Shown one piece after another: positions 13,394-13,796 of a stretch of DNA of 13,796 nucleotides (its first letter is position 1; each line of letters begins with the position of its first letter). The notes under the pieces were generated by a model. It ran no database searches. It saw only the letters and a list, made by a program, of their open reading frames with translations, and had not been told where the DNA came from. The DNA is from Leucobacter sp. UBA1945 (lineage in GTDB: Bacteria > Actinomycetota > Actinomycetes > Actinomycetales > Microbacteriaceae), in the NCBI GenBank assembly GCA_002336855.1, contig DDEV01000009.1, positions 51,826-65,621 of the forward strand. Direction: 5' to 3'. Position numbers and translations under genes: made by a program.

Positions 13394-13796
13394 ATGACAC
13401 GAGAACTCATCGACGAGCGGCCTCGCAACTGGCCGGACGACCTGGGCGGCCAGCCGTGGCGCCGACTGCGCGGCTGGCTGGGCGAGGTGCTTGCCGACTT
13501 GCTCGCACTGCTCTGGCCGTGCGCCTGCCTGATGTGCGGCGCCCCGAACAGGCAGCTGTGCCCGGACTGCCGCGCGCGGCTGAGGGCGACCGTCGGCACG
13601 GCGCAACTCGCGCGCTCTTCGAGTGGCCGAGAGGTCTGGGTCTACGGCAGTTATGTGGGGGCACTGCGTGCCCTGCTGGTCGCGTGCAAGCACGGTGGTG
13701 CAGTGCGCTTGGCGGCGCCGCTCGGCGAACTGCTGAGCGGCCCGCTGCTGCTCGCGCTTGAGTCGCAGCAGGCGCGCCCCCCGGTGCTGATCGTGA
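13394..13796 (+). CDS. comF: ComF family phosphoribosyltransferase-like protein (3' truncated by window edge)
   Basis: The frame is open to the right edge with 134 codons visible. The cysteine cluster Cys43, Cys45, Cys48, Cys56, Cys59 (PCACLMCGA...LCPDC) is the N-terminal zinc ribbon of the ComF family. VWVYGSYVGALRALLVACKHGG (split here at 82-103) matches the conserved segment before the phosphoribosyltransferase domain. The visible end, PPVLIV, is where the family usually continues into PVP and the PRTase fold. ComF proteins are linked to DNA uptake in competent bacteria; in actinobacteria the role is unclear and the gene typically follows lpqB. ATG 13394 is my choice; in-frame ATG 13382 would add four residues, and neither has a well-placed Shine-Dalgarno. 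A longer shadow frame over the same bases (13303-13761) has no family features. Confidence 0.85.
   Translation, partial: MTRELIDERPRNWPDDLGGQPWRRLRGWLGEVLADLLALLWPCACLMCGAPNRQLCPDCRARLRATVGTAQLARSSSGREVWVYGSYVGALRALLVACKHGGAVRLAAPLGELLSGPLLLALESQQARPPVLIV

Noticed and set aside
12259..13599. 446-residue open frame on the minus strand
   Set aside because: Lies antisense to lpqB and comF, whose family features are unambiguous; its product is rich in Arg, His and Pro with no domain, as expected of a frame opposite a GC-rich gene.
13303..13761. 152-residue + frame at the right end
   Set aside because: The overlapping frame starting at 13394 carries the ComF cysteine cluster and conserved segment; this one has none.

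Overview
The window is high-GC actinobacterial chromosome, most likely from a Microbacteriaceae member (a Leucobacter-like genome is my best guess from gene content and protein sequence; no database was consulted). The diagnostic genes are a WhiB2/WhmD-type regulator, an MtrA-MtrB-LpqB locus and the actinobacterial families DUF5719 and DUF3499. Every gene I can support lies on the + strand. I see no tRNA, rRNA, CRISPR array, IS element or phage gene.

Layout. (1) 1-1257: 3' part of manA (class I phosphomannose isomerase), cut by the left edge, followed by a weak hairpin terminator. (2) 1294-1687: whiB with a near-consensus sigma-A promoter carrying a 12-bp perfect palindrome. (3) 1688-1882: T-rich non-coding patch with a small hairpin and inverted repeats. 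(4) 1883-3580: a DUF222/HNH endonuclease-like gene (13E12 repeat family), the only accessory-looking gene here. (5) 3668-8492: a 1046-residue membrane glycosyltransferase overlapping by 4 nt a membrane-anchored DUF5719 protein, then a small DUF3499 protein. (6) 8555-9004: a zincin-like 'metallopeptidase family' protein whose HExxH motif is missing. (7) 9115-13203: mtrA-mtrB-lpqB, tightly packed, followed by a candidate terminator. (8) 13394-13796: 5' part of a comF-family gene, cut by the right edge.

How the genes fit together. manA supplies mannose-6-phosphate/fructose-6-phosphate interconversion for mannosylated envelope products. WhiB is an Fe-S developmental and cell-division regulator. 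The glycosyltransferase and DUF5719 pair looks like an envelope glycan module of unknown product. MtrAB-LpqB is an envelope- and division-linked two-component system with its lipoprotein partner. The window therefore reads as a conserved envelope/division neighbourhood with one inserted DUF222 gene. Two genes (the zincin-like protein and mtrA) appear to be transcribed leaderless from near-identical -10/start arrangements. The best leads for something undescribed are the glycosyltransferase-DUF5719 module and the DUF3499/degenerate-zincin pair; nothing here looks like a new defence or mobile system.
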